DNA of 64,000 nt. Source: Pectinophora gossypiella. Its lineage: Eukaryota; Arthropoda; Insecta; Lepidoptera; Gelechiidae. Below the pieces are notes generated by a model. The model saw only the letters and a list, made by a program, of their open reading frames with translations, ran no database searches and was not told the DNA's origin. Shown here one piece after another: positions 1 to 11,281 of this stretch. Position 1 is the first letter of the stretch, and every line of letters starts with the position of its first letter. The stretch spans positions 191,001 through 255,000 of the forward strand of contig NC_065425.1 of assembly GCF_024362695.1 (NCBI RefSeq). Reading direction: 5' to 3'. Made by a program: the position numbers and the translations under genes.

Positions 1-3000
1 ATGACAACAGACATTCGGAGAGCTTCCTCGCTTGCGCGAAGCTGAGGCCGATGCAGCCGAAGAGTGCGAAGTAAGTCTTGTAAACTCCTATACATTATTA
101 TCATAGTCTCAGCTTACTCCAGTGGGAAATAGGCGTGAGTTGTATACATATATGAACTTTCCCTTTTGTGTCCCATCGACCAGTTGTCACTGCATTTTAC
201 ACACCACATCAGTGGACGTTATGATAGTTTGACTATTAATAATCGTATCATAGACGGGTTTTGTTTAGTAGTAGGTACAGACCCCACCGGCGTGGTCGAC
301 GTATTTCTCTCATTCAGGTCGATTCACTCGCTAGGGTCGATTAAATCTTTCAAATATAAGACGTAACTGGGCACCCTCAGGCCTATTGTCTTAAATTTTG
401 TACCGGGTGAGAGCCTTCAGCGCTCTCCATTTGTCCAGTTAAGTAGTTAATGCCATTTGCAGCAAATCTACAAAAAGTCACGTCAAAAAAAACTCTCAAA
501 TTTGGCCTCAATTCTGTGGTCAGGTTGCTATCTCCTGTTATTCGGGGTATGCTAGTTTAGACTTCAAACATACCACTACAAATATACTGTTCTAACTCTT
601 CCATTGTTTACTATTTTGTTGTTAATTGTTATGGGCGATAGGCTGGTTCATCATATCCATCTTACGACTTGAAAACAGAGGCTACAGGTTGTATTGGATT
701 ACTTGTGACTCTACCTATTCCAATAGGCATTACGGGCGTGACTTTATATACGTATATTGGAGGAAATAAATAAATGACTTGCTTATTTTTATGCTTAATA
801 ACTGCATCCAAATGTTCCCTCATACAGGGCTCTCATCAACCAGGACGGTATCCGCGGCGTGGTGGAGTTCACGCAGCGCTCCCCGTTCGACCCGTCCTGG
901 ATCAACTTCCAGCTGTCCGCCGCGGACCAGGACTACGAGAACAACCTCCGCTTCGTGGGCTCCATGCTGCACTACAACGTGATGGAGCTGCCTCCCCGGC
1001 TGTCTGGTACCGGCGAGGTCGAGAACCTGTGCTCTTCCACCGGAGAGCTGTACAACCCTACCAATGTGGATCTCAAAATGTTGCCTCCGCCAGGTCCGTT
1101 ATATTTTTTTTCAATAGACTTTTCGGTCATAGGTTGATAAAAATATGATTAGGTAGGTAAATATGTGAAATTATCTCCCAACGCCGTAAGTATAACCATA
1201 CTCCCTCGGATGCTTACACCTTAGAACATCACTGGGACATAATTACGTAAGTTATGTAGTATTCTTTCGATCTATTCTCTGTGAAACTTTTATTTTTAGT
1301 TCACATCGCGTATCTTTGCAGTGTCGCTGTTATGACAATAACATAATGGATCGTATTTGTAAACATTGCATAATTATATCACAAGAAAGTCTCCATAAAC
1401 GAAGTTTTTACTTCTTTTATGTCAAAATCAAACATTTTAAAAGAGCAATGAGAGCCGGGTAAATAAATGTATCTTACACACACATATAACATAAACAGCC
1501 TATATACGTCCCACTGCTGGGCACAGGCCTCCCCTCAATCAACCGGAGGGGGTATGGAGCATACTCCACCACGCTGCTCCAATGCGGGTTGGTGGAGGAG
1601 TTTTTACGGCTAAAAGCCGGAACCAAACGGCTTAACGTGCCCTTCGAAGCACGGAATCATCTTACTTTTTCGGACAATCAGGTGATTCAAGGCTGAAAAG
1701 TCCTTACCAAACAAAGGACAGTCTCACAAAGTGATTTCGACAATGTCCCCATCGGGAATCGAACCCGGACCTCCAAAATGTAATGTGTGTGAATGTATCT
1801 TATTAATGCTTTTTCCTTGCTTGCTTTTTTGCGCCGCGGTTCATTGGATGATATTCGAAATTAAACGCTAACAACTGATATCGTAAAACGCTTTTGATTA
1901 CAAGCTTTACATTCGGTACATACAGACGAACCCTAGATAGGTAACGATAGTAGTAGTCATAAGAGTATTCGGCCAAATATCTCGGCACCGAGCCAGACCA
2001 GATGCGTTGTTTACCAAATCCGACGGAGGTGGAATTTACCGCACCTCGCTGCCAAATACTTGCTGATGATTGATTCATTGTACCAGCTGACGTATTGTTG
2101 AACATAGTTCGAACGCAAACATTATGATCTTTAGATGATTGCACTGAGTGAGATGCAGTTCTTGATCGTGTAAATTGTTGCGATCCAATATAATAACAAA
2201 AAATATTTTGTCACATCAAAAGTTGTCTGTAGGACATCAATATACAGGGTGTTAGTGACATCGTAACGAATACTAAGGGGATGATTCAGACCACGATTCT
2301 TTTTTTTTATTATTTTCAGTTCCATACTTTTTGCGACGGAAAATTCCACTTGATATTATATCAACTCAGAATCATGGTCTGAATCATCCCTCAAAGTTTT
2401 CACTAACACCCTGTATATGTTGTTCCATATTATATGTTGTTTTATCTATAGAAGAAATAGAGTTACTAATTCCAAACTAACTTGTAGTAAATATAGATGA
2501 TGTGAAGTTTGTCGAACTCATGTTGAAAGACATCACTGACGGCAATTTTGACGACGGAAGGAAGCACGAATTCGAACATGATATGTACAAGAGATGATGA
2601 TTTTGTGGCAGACACGCGATTGGCAGCGTTTCTCACCTATCACTTGGACAAAGTTGCTTAGAGATACTAACTGTCATACACCACGCCAAAGACATTTTGA
2701 TCGAAACGAGAGATTTTCTAGGCGACGGCCCAAAAAAGAATACAGATGGCGCTATACAGATTTGCCTTCGTTTAACTTTCTAATTTCATGGATAACAGAA
2801 ATAATGGATATTTTATCTTTGTTCTTGGGTCTAAATGATGACCTTTGTTATTACCACATAACCTGGAAAGTCCTTCATTATACCACCTATATTTTTTCTG
2901 ATTTCTGAAGTTCTTATTTCTTCATAACCAGGTATGGGTACCCAAGACCAGTACCCGGTGGGCGACTTGTTCGGTAAGCACAAGGAGCGTACCGAGTACC

Positions 3001-6000
3001 TGACACACAAGTACCTGCTGCCAGGGCTGGCCAACGAGCTGGCCGGCGCCTACTGGGACGTGTTCCTGCCACTGTCTGGAGTCCACAGCGTCCACCATCG
3101 CTCCATGGTGCTGCAGAGGTACATAGAAGCATCAACCAATTATTGCTTTTCTTACATCAGTAAGTAGTAACTGGGACCAACGGCTTAACGTGCCTTCCGA
3201 TCATCTCACTTATTCTATGATTAGGAGGAAAAAAAAACATAGAATTGGTTGAGTTACAAGAGAGGCTACATTAGTTTTATGCGGATGAGACGTTTGATAT
3301 GTAATAATTAATTGACGTTTCAAAGTAAGTTACCTTCTGAATAAAGATATTTTGTCCTACACACCCTGGCCGAATAGATACAGTTTACTGTATCTGTTTA
3401 TTGGCAATCAATCCACTATTTTAGCGTATAATATTTCTTTACCTATGTACTTTCCCCAGACGCCCGCCCCGCCGTGAGCTGTGCGCCACGATCCTGTTCT
3501 TCGAGCCGGACTCGGACTACCAGATGCCGATGACGTCAGCGCAGGTCATCTTCCGGTACCCCATCGTGGGCCGCGTCGTCTTCACGCAGCCCTTAGAGCG
3601 CCCCTGGGAGGATACCACTATCATTATTGAAAGCATGGTGAGACTTGTTCCACATACTACTGTACTGTCTTCAGTTCTGTACCTTTGTACAGGCTTTGTA
3701 TTATGTCAATCTTAATTCTCCTTATGTAGAGGGTATTCATGTAACTCAGTTTTTATCTTGAAAGTTCTTTAGAAATCCTATGTTATGATAGGAGTTGTTA
3801 TTTTCAGTGATTTGATTAGTAATACTCGTACATAGGCATTAGGCTCCAGTTTCTGTGGTAGCATCAGGTCCTGTATCCCCGAAACGGTAGGCAGAGGTTT
3901 ATATATATACACCACTCCTCGCAAGTTACGTCAAATACTTTGGTTGAATAATCATCTCCTTTTGTACATTGTTTTAAGTTTACGCAGTTATTATCATAAT
4001 TAAAGCACATAATAACGGGGTCTTACCGCGTTTAAATGGGGATATGAGATCTCTTTTTGTGTGGACGACATATGATGACGATATCTCTACATTGTTGTGA
4101 TAATCTACATAGAGGGACGTTGTGCGCATACAGAAATACACTTTCATACAATTCTGTTTCCAGTCCCGTTACCACTTGGCGTTTTAAGCTTTAACCTTTT
4201 AACGGCTACCCCACCAGGTACACGCAGACGGGGCGAGCGTCAACAACACGCACGAGCACCGTTGGGCGCTGCACGAGCACGCACCCGGATCGGACTACTA
4301 CAACTGGACCGGGCGCTGCCTGTCTGCCGGCGCGGTGCTGGAACCGCATGGACTGGACATCGACACGCGCCACCCCGAGCAGTACTGCCGGCAGGGGCTG
4401 GAGGGGTTGTGTCGCCTTGGAGACCTGAACACACGGTATGTTAAATCCCTTGTTACTGGCTCATTCTTATTCAAAGTTCAGTACGTTTCTGCCCTGCTAA
4501 TCTTAGAGAAATGCTTATTATAATCAGGTTCTGTACTCAATAGCGAAATACCGATGGTCTATATGTACTTTTTTCATGAATAAGATGGAAGAATATCCAG
4601 AAACATTATCGCCTTCCAATTACATGCGAATTCCATTTTCAGACACGGCATGCTGAACGTGGCAGGCAAGAAGTCAGACAGCGAGAAGCTGACGCGGCGG
4701 CTGTTCACGGACACGGTGGTGGCGCTGGCCGGCAAGCTGTCCATCATGCGGCGCTCGCTGGTCATCTACGACGACCACGGGCCCGTCGCGCGCGGCGAGC
4801 GGATGGCTTGCTCTATGTGGGTATTATCAACTACTAGCAAAAAGTCAGACAGAAGCTATTGTAGCTGCACACCTTGGCGATATAATGAGAGACTGCAACG
4901 TGTTCTTTACTGTTCGTGTTGTTGAGGAGTTTCTTGGTCTGACTTCCCCTGAACAATAACACTTTCCGAAGTGTTGGTAGACTAGGATATACTTAAAACA
5001 GAATCTTGATTTTCACCGTTTTTTGATAATCCTAGATTGATAATTATTGTTTCGTTTTAATTTTTACTCATTAAAACTATTTCTTCACAGTGTGAATGGA
5101 CTACATCGTCGCAAGGCGGTGGTGCGCGATTGGTTCGGCAACGGCGACCCTGTGCAGCTGAAAGGGAAACTGGAGTTGACCCAACAATCAGAATACCATC
5201 CCGTCAATGTTCATGTAGCGCTCGACGGGTTAGAGGATGTCAACAACTATAAGATACATCAGGTGAGCTCGTCTGGTCTCTAAGCATTCGTTTCTTAGTC
5301 CAATAATATGATCATGACTATTGTGTACTTATTTTATTGTTCCACTGCCTTCTCTTTGCCTAGTCATATTCACTCTAGGATATTGGTTTTATTATGTCAT
5401 ATAGGCACATTTAAAATAATTATGAAAGAACCGTTAACTGCTTAAATATCTACATTGCCTCATTTTCAGACTCCAGTAGAGAAGGAGCTGGAGTTTCCCT
5501 GCGAGAAGACGACGCTGTATGACACATACAACCCCTTCCACGTCGACAAGAACATGAGCCCGCCACCTACTAAAGGTACCTTCTTGAGAAATAGAAACTG
5601 AGTGACATGCCTATTGTTTTTTTCTCAATAAAAACACAGTGCTGACTTATAGATAAAGCTACAAAATACGCTGAGAAATATTTGATTTGATTTGATGTAG
5701 CTCCCGCCTGTAATCACTGTTAGGATTGTCGAAGCCATACGTCATTTTTCAGCTGCTGGAAGCCTTTGTTACAGATGAGCTTATCTGTACCATCTGATTT
5801 CTTTATATGTTCCTTTTTAAATAAATAAATACCCCAGGAACGCCGGACCAGTACGAGCTGGGCGACCTAGGATCCAAGTACGGGTTGGTGAGCACGCGAA
5901 GCTTCACCATGATCTATAACGAGACGTTACTGTCGCTCTACGGACCCTTCAGCATACTCGGCCGGTCCGTCGTGCTGCATAAAAAGGTACCTGCCTCACT

Positions 6001-9000
6001 TTTTTAAAAACTATTAAGTGGATTCCACCAAAGTGGAAGAAGACCAAAGTGGAGAGGAGACGAGATGACTGTGGCTCTCTCCTTCGCGGTGGTTGGTCGA
6101 TTCTTGCATACCTCAGCTTGCGTCCTTTCCTGTCCGCTTTGAAAAAGGAGCATTCATTTCAAGTGCAACAAAGAACTAAATATTCCAATTGGGAGTTTAT
6201 TTATCCAACTACCTCTTAAGATTATACTTAAACAACCCTGACTTTTCCAGACCAGAGACCGCCGCTGGGCATGTTCATCCATCGAGCGCGGATATAGCCC
6301 ATCCGAAGCCCGCGAGATCCGCGGCATCGCGTCTTTCCACCACCCTGGCGGCTTCGCTCACGGCTACGTGCGCATGACGCAGCTCATCCATAATGATGGC
6401 TCTACCAGCGATACTGTGATTGAGGTCAATTTGCGGCATCCCGGCGAACGGGACCGGAATCTGGTGAGTTTTAATCATTAGGCTTCAGGTTAGTTGTACC
6501 TTGGTTGAAGTAAGACCGAAAGTTGAAGTGTTCGCCAAATTGAGTCTGTAGGTCCAATTGTAAATTCTGTTTTTTCTGTTTTGTTTTTTTCTTTTTGGTA
6601 AGTTTATTTTTTTCTATACAAGAGCTTAAAGCCATTTTCTTAAAAATGGGGTGTCTTCAGAAAACGACTTAAAAATCTAACAATGACATCATGAATACTA
6701 GCTCAAATCAGGATTTAATTGGTTTATATTTTTGTCTTCTAACAGACACACAACCACAACTGGGCGATCTTCGTCAACCCTGTAGGCGTAGACGCGGCCG
6801 TGAAGGTGACCAACACGCGCTGCGTGGCCGGCGGGTATCGATGGAACCCTTACTTCACACAGCTTGCTGACCCTCTCAATGTAAGTTACAGTTACAACAT
6901 CATCATTATTATTTTTGTCCACCCGGTGGACGTTGACGTTGCCTTGAATTTAACCAAGAATATGTTTGGAATATGTTTATAATTTTGTGGAATAATGTTA
7001 CACCTCCAAACTGGCAATGAGAAGAGGCGTGATCTTATTTATGTAGGTATGCTATATCTGACATTTATATATTTGCAGCACGACCTATACAGTCAAGAGT
7101 GTGGCGCAGACAACCCTCTCCGCTGTGACGTCGGAGATCTTACGGCGAGATTAGGAACCATCAGTAAGTTTGCAAGTACATTAATAGTTTGTAAGTTCTT
7201 CTTTTACTGATTATTACGTGCTCAGCGGTGAAGGAACATATCGTGAGGAAAGTCACATACCTGAGAAATGCGTTTCGGATGTATGTGACCTAACCTGTAT
7301 CGGGCTGGTTTTCCCTTCGAAGGTCAGACAGGCAGTCGCTTCTGTAAAATACAAGACCTGTCAAATATTCAGGTTAGGTATCTAAGTGGACCCTGTGAAA
7401 ACGGGATAACGCTAGGGAAATGAATGTTGAACTTCTTCTTTAACTCCTGTTGTACCTTGCTGGGATCGAGGACTCCAAGTTATCAGGACGTTGTGGGGGC
7501 AAACTACTGAGGCTGCAAGGTAATATGTTCAGCCACTCAATTATCCTGAAGAATTACACTTTTCGGTGAACCGAACGACGACGCCAGGTATCTTCTTGGA
7601 GGCGCCTGTGGCATTATATTAGACGGACGTAATAATGTAAGCTCATCTGATACCGATGATGGTGGGCTTATCTGTTTTTGGTTGGGACTGTTTCATTCCA
7701 ATATTCTGTTTTTCTCCCCCAGGCGTGGGTGGCGACCGGCAGATGTTTATGGACGGCAACTTCCCCCTGGAGGGCACTGTGAGCGCGATGGGCCGCTCCA
7801 TCGTGATCTTCGGCCCCGACCGCAGCCCCGAGCGGTTTGCCTGCGCCAACATACAGCCAGACAAGGATATTATCAAATATGTCAATATTATGAAGCCGCC
7901 GCATTTTGTACTGTGAGTATTTTAGATATTATAATATAATCTTTGTCGCCAGTTTTGATTCAGAAATTATATTGACTTTACATTTACATCTTTTTGGAAT
8001 CAGGAATACTTTGTCCTTATTAAACAATGAATTAAGTAAATAGTCAGGCCATAAGTACTTACATACGTAGTACCTAGTGTGTGCCACCAGCTTGTTGGTG
8101 GTGAGGTGGTCAGTTGCTTGATGGTGGTTAGTGTTACTAACCGTCTATGGCTAAGCTGGCTGAAAATATGTATTTATATTTTTTTAGTAGGGTTTTTCGT
8201 TTTCTAGTAGGAAGTACATACATACATACATAAACTCACGCCTATTTCGCAGCGGGGTAAGCAGAGACTATAGAGTTCCATTTGCTTCGATCCTGACACA
8301 CTTATCTTGCTTCCTCCACATTCATCAATCGCTAGAAAACAACGAATGTAAAAGTTCCGCTTCGTATAACTTTGTAAATGCCGTTATTGGGTCCCACCAA
8401 TAAGATTAGTGTCAGAGTTATTATTGAGTCACCAAAGAAAGACCTTTGGCTGGCGATATAGAAACAACTAGTCAGTACCAACGACATAAGTGACTTTGCG
8501 AAGCTCGAGATCATCTCCACAACTAACCCTTGTCTCCTTCTAGTGGAAAGTTCCTAGAAGACGTGCGCAAGGTGATGGGCGTGCCTCCGTGGATGCTGGG
8601 CGTGGACTCGCGGCGCACGCGCGAGCTGCACTCCGGCGCATGTCTGCAGGTGCTGCTGCACTTCGCCGGGCCCGACGCGCACAAGCTCGAGCTCGACTTC
8701 ACCAGGTACTGTCCACCCTGCATGGAAGCCAAAACTGATGATTCCTGTATGCCTGAATGGGTGTCCCCAGCTTTTGTTGTAAGGCAAATTAGTCAAATAT
8801 GCTTATGAAGCAGTCTTGGGCTCGGGGTCCAGTAAAATATCATTTTCCGGGGTATATGTTGATGTACCTGGGTTTTCCAATTTACCTAAACAGATAAACT
8901 TCGAAATGGCCAAGATGAATACTAGGGTAAACAGCCCCGAAGACACCTGCCTTCATAGATTACTAGTAAGTACATTAATTAGCCTCGTTCTCCTCAGACT

Positions 9001-10040
9001 GCTGGCGTCAGGCCGGCTGGACGCGCCGAGCATCTTCATTCCGGGCTACGTGAACACCAAGCGGAAGACCACGCTCTCCTACCGACAGTGCGGGGTCACT
9101 GACCCCAACGACAGGAAGAGTTAGTACTATAATCTCCTTCATAGGCGCAAGCCAGACAGAAGGGAAGCGCGCGCACGGATGCATTTGTGGCGAGTGTACG
9201 AGTAAAATATCGCCTGCGGCATTTCTGTCTGGCTTGCGGTTTTTTCTTCATTGTAGTGCCGATGGCATTCATATTGTGCCTTCATGAAATTTTTTTAAGC
9301 TGACCAACACTCATTGTGTACAGTGGTTATCCTGGCCTGTGGCTTGTGAACGTGTAGACTTGTATGTTTTGCTTTTTTTTTGACGTGACTTATTGTAGAT
9401 TTGCCTCAGATGGCATTAACTACTAGGCCGGACAAATAGGGAACGCTGAAGGCTCTCACCCGGTACAACGTTTAAGACAACAGGCCTGAGGGTGCCCAGT
9501 TGGGCGCGAACCTCGGCTCAGGGCGTCTTGTATGTTTTGCACACCCCGACCACTCCATACAGAAATTTCATTCTTACCGTGTGTCGTTCACGTAAGTGAG
9601 AGCGAGACACAGTACGCGTGCCTCCCGTGTCCTTAGCGGTTTGCGGCCATTTATGACTAAGTAAGACGTAGAGGGGGTGAGGTCGGCGCCCTAGAAACTA
9701 CGAAATGGTGCGGGGCGGAGTTACAGTTCTATACGTAGTATTATTCTTTATAATCAATCCTATTGGGTTATTTATCGCGATATTAACCACCAACCTCCTG
9801 GCCCTTATCCCCACTACAGGTGTGGTCGGCACAACATATATTCCTCTTCCATTAATTTCGGTCAGTCGTCATCCCAGTACGCGATATTAACCAATTTACC
9901 ACAATAGCAATTTTCATCTTGCAGAAAACTCGTATTTCTTCACTGGCAACCCCGGCTCGGCTGCATCCGTCAGACTGTCTTCCCTCAGCCTGCTCGGGGC
10001 GACACTCCTACACCTCGCCAGAACTCGCATTTTAATGTAA
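1..10040 (+). CDS. Multi-domain Cu/Zn superoxide-dismutase-like protein, 5' end outside window
   Basis: Sixteen exons join in one frame with GT..AG introns: <1-70, 828-1093, 2932-3118, 3460-3637, 4218-4435, 4643-4816, 5091-5262, 5470-5575, 5838-5986, 6251-6463, 6746-6880, 7079-7163, 7723-7912, 8544-8705, 8998-9119, 9925-10040. Their sum is 847 codons with stop, and all phases match. At least four SOD-like modules are visible. Hallmarks are GDL motifs (PVGDLFG, CRLGDLN, ELGDLGS, CDVGDLT), the SIxxRSLVI-type strand (SIMRRSLVIY, SILGRSVVLH, AMGRSIVIF) and RxAC (RMACS, RWACS, RFACA). By hand alignment the copper-ligand HxH is WALHEH, YKIHQ and WAIFVN, so the first His is lost in these modules, and the zinc-bridging His is also replaced. 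Catalysis is therefore doubtful. The last exon ends in a moderately hydrophobic stretch after a small-residue patch (NPGSAAS), which could be a GPI signal. Insects have SOD-related proteins without full metal sites; the exact orthologue is not named here. The start codon and signal peptide are not in the window. Confidence 0.88.
1499..1597 (+). repeat. Dispersed repeat (tatatacgtcccactgctgg family)
   Basis: Conserved block cccactgctgggcacaggcc ... ctccaccacgctgctcc. Other copies are at 10672-10772, 24006-24106 and, on minus, 56395-56502. It looks like the tail of a SINE or LINE and lies in an SOD-like intron. Confidence 0.65.
1599..1778 (-). mobile_element. SINE family A, partial, minus
   Basis: It shares the blocks accaacggcttaacgtgcc, gaagcacggaatcatcttac and gaatcgaacccgg (B-box complement) with the full copy at 49395-49699. 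The 3' body is missing. Confidence 0.65.
2245..2413. mobile_element. MITE with long inverted repeats and TA target duplication
   Basis: The ends are CAGGGTGTTAGTG and CTAACACCCTG, flanked on both sides by TA (2243-2244, 2414-2415). Inner inverted arms continue through gatgattcagaccacgatt and aatcatggtctgaatcatc. The TA duplication and CAGGGTG ends suggest a mariner/Tc1-type non-autonomous element. It lies in the intron 1094-2931 of the SOD-like gene. Degenerate relatives are at 10209-10415 and, as a fragment, at 41473-41490. Confidence 0.8.
7224..7425 (+). mobile_element. SINE family B copy containing the left duplication breakpoint
   Basis: This headless copy lies in the SOD-like intron at 7164-7722, with gtgctcagcggtgaagg, gagaaatgcgtttcgg and cctgtgaaaacgggataacg. 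Compared with the copy at 40134-40300 it lacks about nine bases just before aaggtcagac. The duplicated block begins exactly there, at 7320. Confidence 0.7.
8219..8335 (-). mobile_element. 3' end of a non-LTR retrotransposon
   Basis: Read on minus, the sequence encodes the end of a LINE frame resembling MNVEEAR..CQDR followed by a short 3' UTR with (catacata)n at the tail. Related 3' ends are at 11918-12035 (minus), 43185-43375 (plus), 44943-45058 (minus) and 21562-21678 (the block 2 copy). Confidence 0.65.
9146..9238. repeat. Hairpin-forming inverted repeat in the last SOD-like intron
   Basis: The 16-bp arms cgcaagccagacagaa (9146-9161) and its exact reverse complement (9223-9238) enclose 61 bases. 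It is repeated in block 2 at 22489-22581. It may be a small foldback element; no function is assigned. Confidence 0.75.
9381..9530 (+). repeat. Dispersed repeat (gacgtgacttattgtag family)
   Basis: Shared blocks are gacgtgacttattgtag, tggcattaactac, ggctctcacccggtac and gtgcccag. Further copies or pieces are at 389-489, 22723-22872, 40905-40997, 46495-46640 (minus), 47225-47345 and 61580-61690. The poly-T run before it suggests a retroposed or Pol III-type element. It lies in the last SOD-like intron. Confidence 0.65.
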
Positions 10041-10155
10041 ATACATATACATTCCTAGCTTTATTGTAATGTTGTGTAAATATATTTTTAATTGTTTTTA
10101 ATTCCCGTGTTTCATTATTAGAAATCATTTTACTTAATTTCGTAGACAAAAAGAT

Positions 10156-10180
10156 CGATACGATCGATACGATCGATATT
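10156..10180. repeat. Short 9-bp tandem tract that differs between the two duplicate blocks
   Basis: Block 1 has three gatcgata units linked by c; the matching place in block 2 (near 23498-23513) has two. The tract lies in the 3' flank of the SOD-like gene. Loss or gain of one 9-bp unit accounts for the shift in offset from 13343 to 13334. Confidence 0.85.
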
Positions 10181-10208
10181 TATTTAGAAACTAGCATTGT
10201 ATAATATA

Positions 10209-10415
10209 GGGTGTTAGTGACATCGTAACGAAAACTGTGAGGGATGATTCAGACTATGATTCTGTTGTTGATATCAAGTGGAATTTTTCGTCGCAAAAGT
10301 ACGGATAAGTAATAAAAAAAAATATCTTCCGACAGCAAATTATACTTGATATCAACTTATAATCATGGTTTGATTCACCCCCCTTAGTATTCTTTATGAT
10401 GTGACTAACACTCTG
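10209..10415. mobile_element. Related MITE, partly eroded
   Basis: The ends are AGGGTGTTAGTG and CTAACACTCTG, with inner arms gattcagactatgattct and aatcatggtttgattca. It is related to the element at 2245-2413 but with a longer centre. It is duplicated in block 2 at about 23543-23749. Confidence 0.7.
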
Positions 10416-11281
10416 TAAGTATGTTACTATTGGGTACTAGCGAAGCAAACATACATAAGTAAACCTACATTTATGAAACAAATAAAAGAGAAGGTGCAGG
10501 TCGTGTCGTATTAGGAGGTGAAGGTTTTGGCGGAAAGAAGAGAGGAATGGCGATTACTCCACCGACAAGAGCGCAGCTCTTAAATAGAGAGGGAGACTAG
10601 CGAAGCACTAGCCCATCGCGCATCGCCTAGGTACGTCGTACATGTATTTACTTATACGAGTACGTAAACTGCCTATATACGTCCCACTGCTGGGCACAGG
10701 CCTCCCCTCAATCAACCGGAGGGGTATGTATGGAGCATACTCCACCACGCTGCTCCACTGCGGGTTGGTGGAGATACGAGTACTTATTCGGCCACAAAAA
10801 TGTTTTTTTTTTATATCTTACCAACATATGTATACAATTCAAACTCACACACATAAAGCCACAAGAAATGGGATGACTTGCAGCCTCTTTTGTTACAAGT
10901 CCTTCTTACCTACCATACATTTGTATGTTTCTGTAACAACAAAATAAAAAAAAAAAATTACATCTGCAACTAATTAAAACTATTACAGTACCTACTCTCT
11001 GGAAGTTTTATAGTACTCTTATCATCAAACATTTTATTCGAAACGGTTAACCTTGTTATCATTGTGATTCACAAATCAAGCTAATTATAATAATATTACC
11101 GATAATAATGCAAAACGGTATTAACTCTGTAGAGTTTCAATCTCGCGCGCGTTCGTAACCTATTGTCAAATCAACCCTCCGCCATTATCGCGCATGCGTA
11201 CTAGTCAAATCAATAACAGAGGGGTGTTATTGGGGTGAACTAGAGCTCTCAGCTCCGTCGTACTGACGGACATTTACAAAG

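Larger units (their letters stand above)
10041..11281. other. Spacer between the SOD-like gene and ATP6AP1
   Basis: It holds the 3' UTR of the SOD-like gene, a short (cgatacgat)n tract near 10156-10180, a degenerate CAGGGTGTTAG-type MITE (10209-10415), a fragment also found near 60431-60535 and, reversed, near 62755-62805 (10490-10590), a dispersed repeat (10672-10772), and then the upstream region of ATP6AP1. The last 180 bases before the ATG are free of recognised repeats and are the likely proximal promoter; I see no clear TATA box. The same spacer, 9 bases shorter, is at 23384-24615. Confidence 0.6.

Noticed and set aside
1..45. ATG at base 1 as a start codon
   Set aside because: That frame meets a stop after 14 codons. 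The frame that joins correctly to the exon at 828 starts at base 3 and is already open at the window edge.
7164..7722. Cryptic promoter or first exon for the orphan SOD fragment
   Set aside because: The part retained in block 2 is SINE tail and intron sequence, with no start codon in frame with the exon at 21066.
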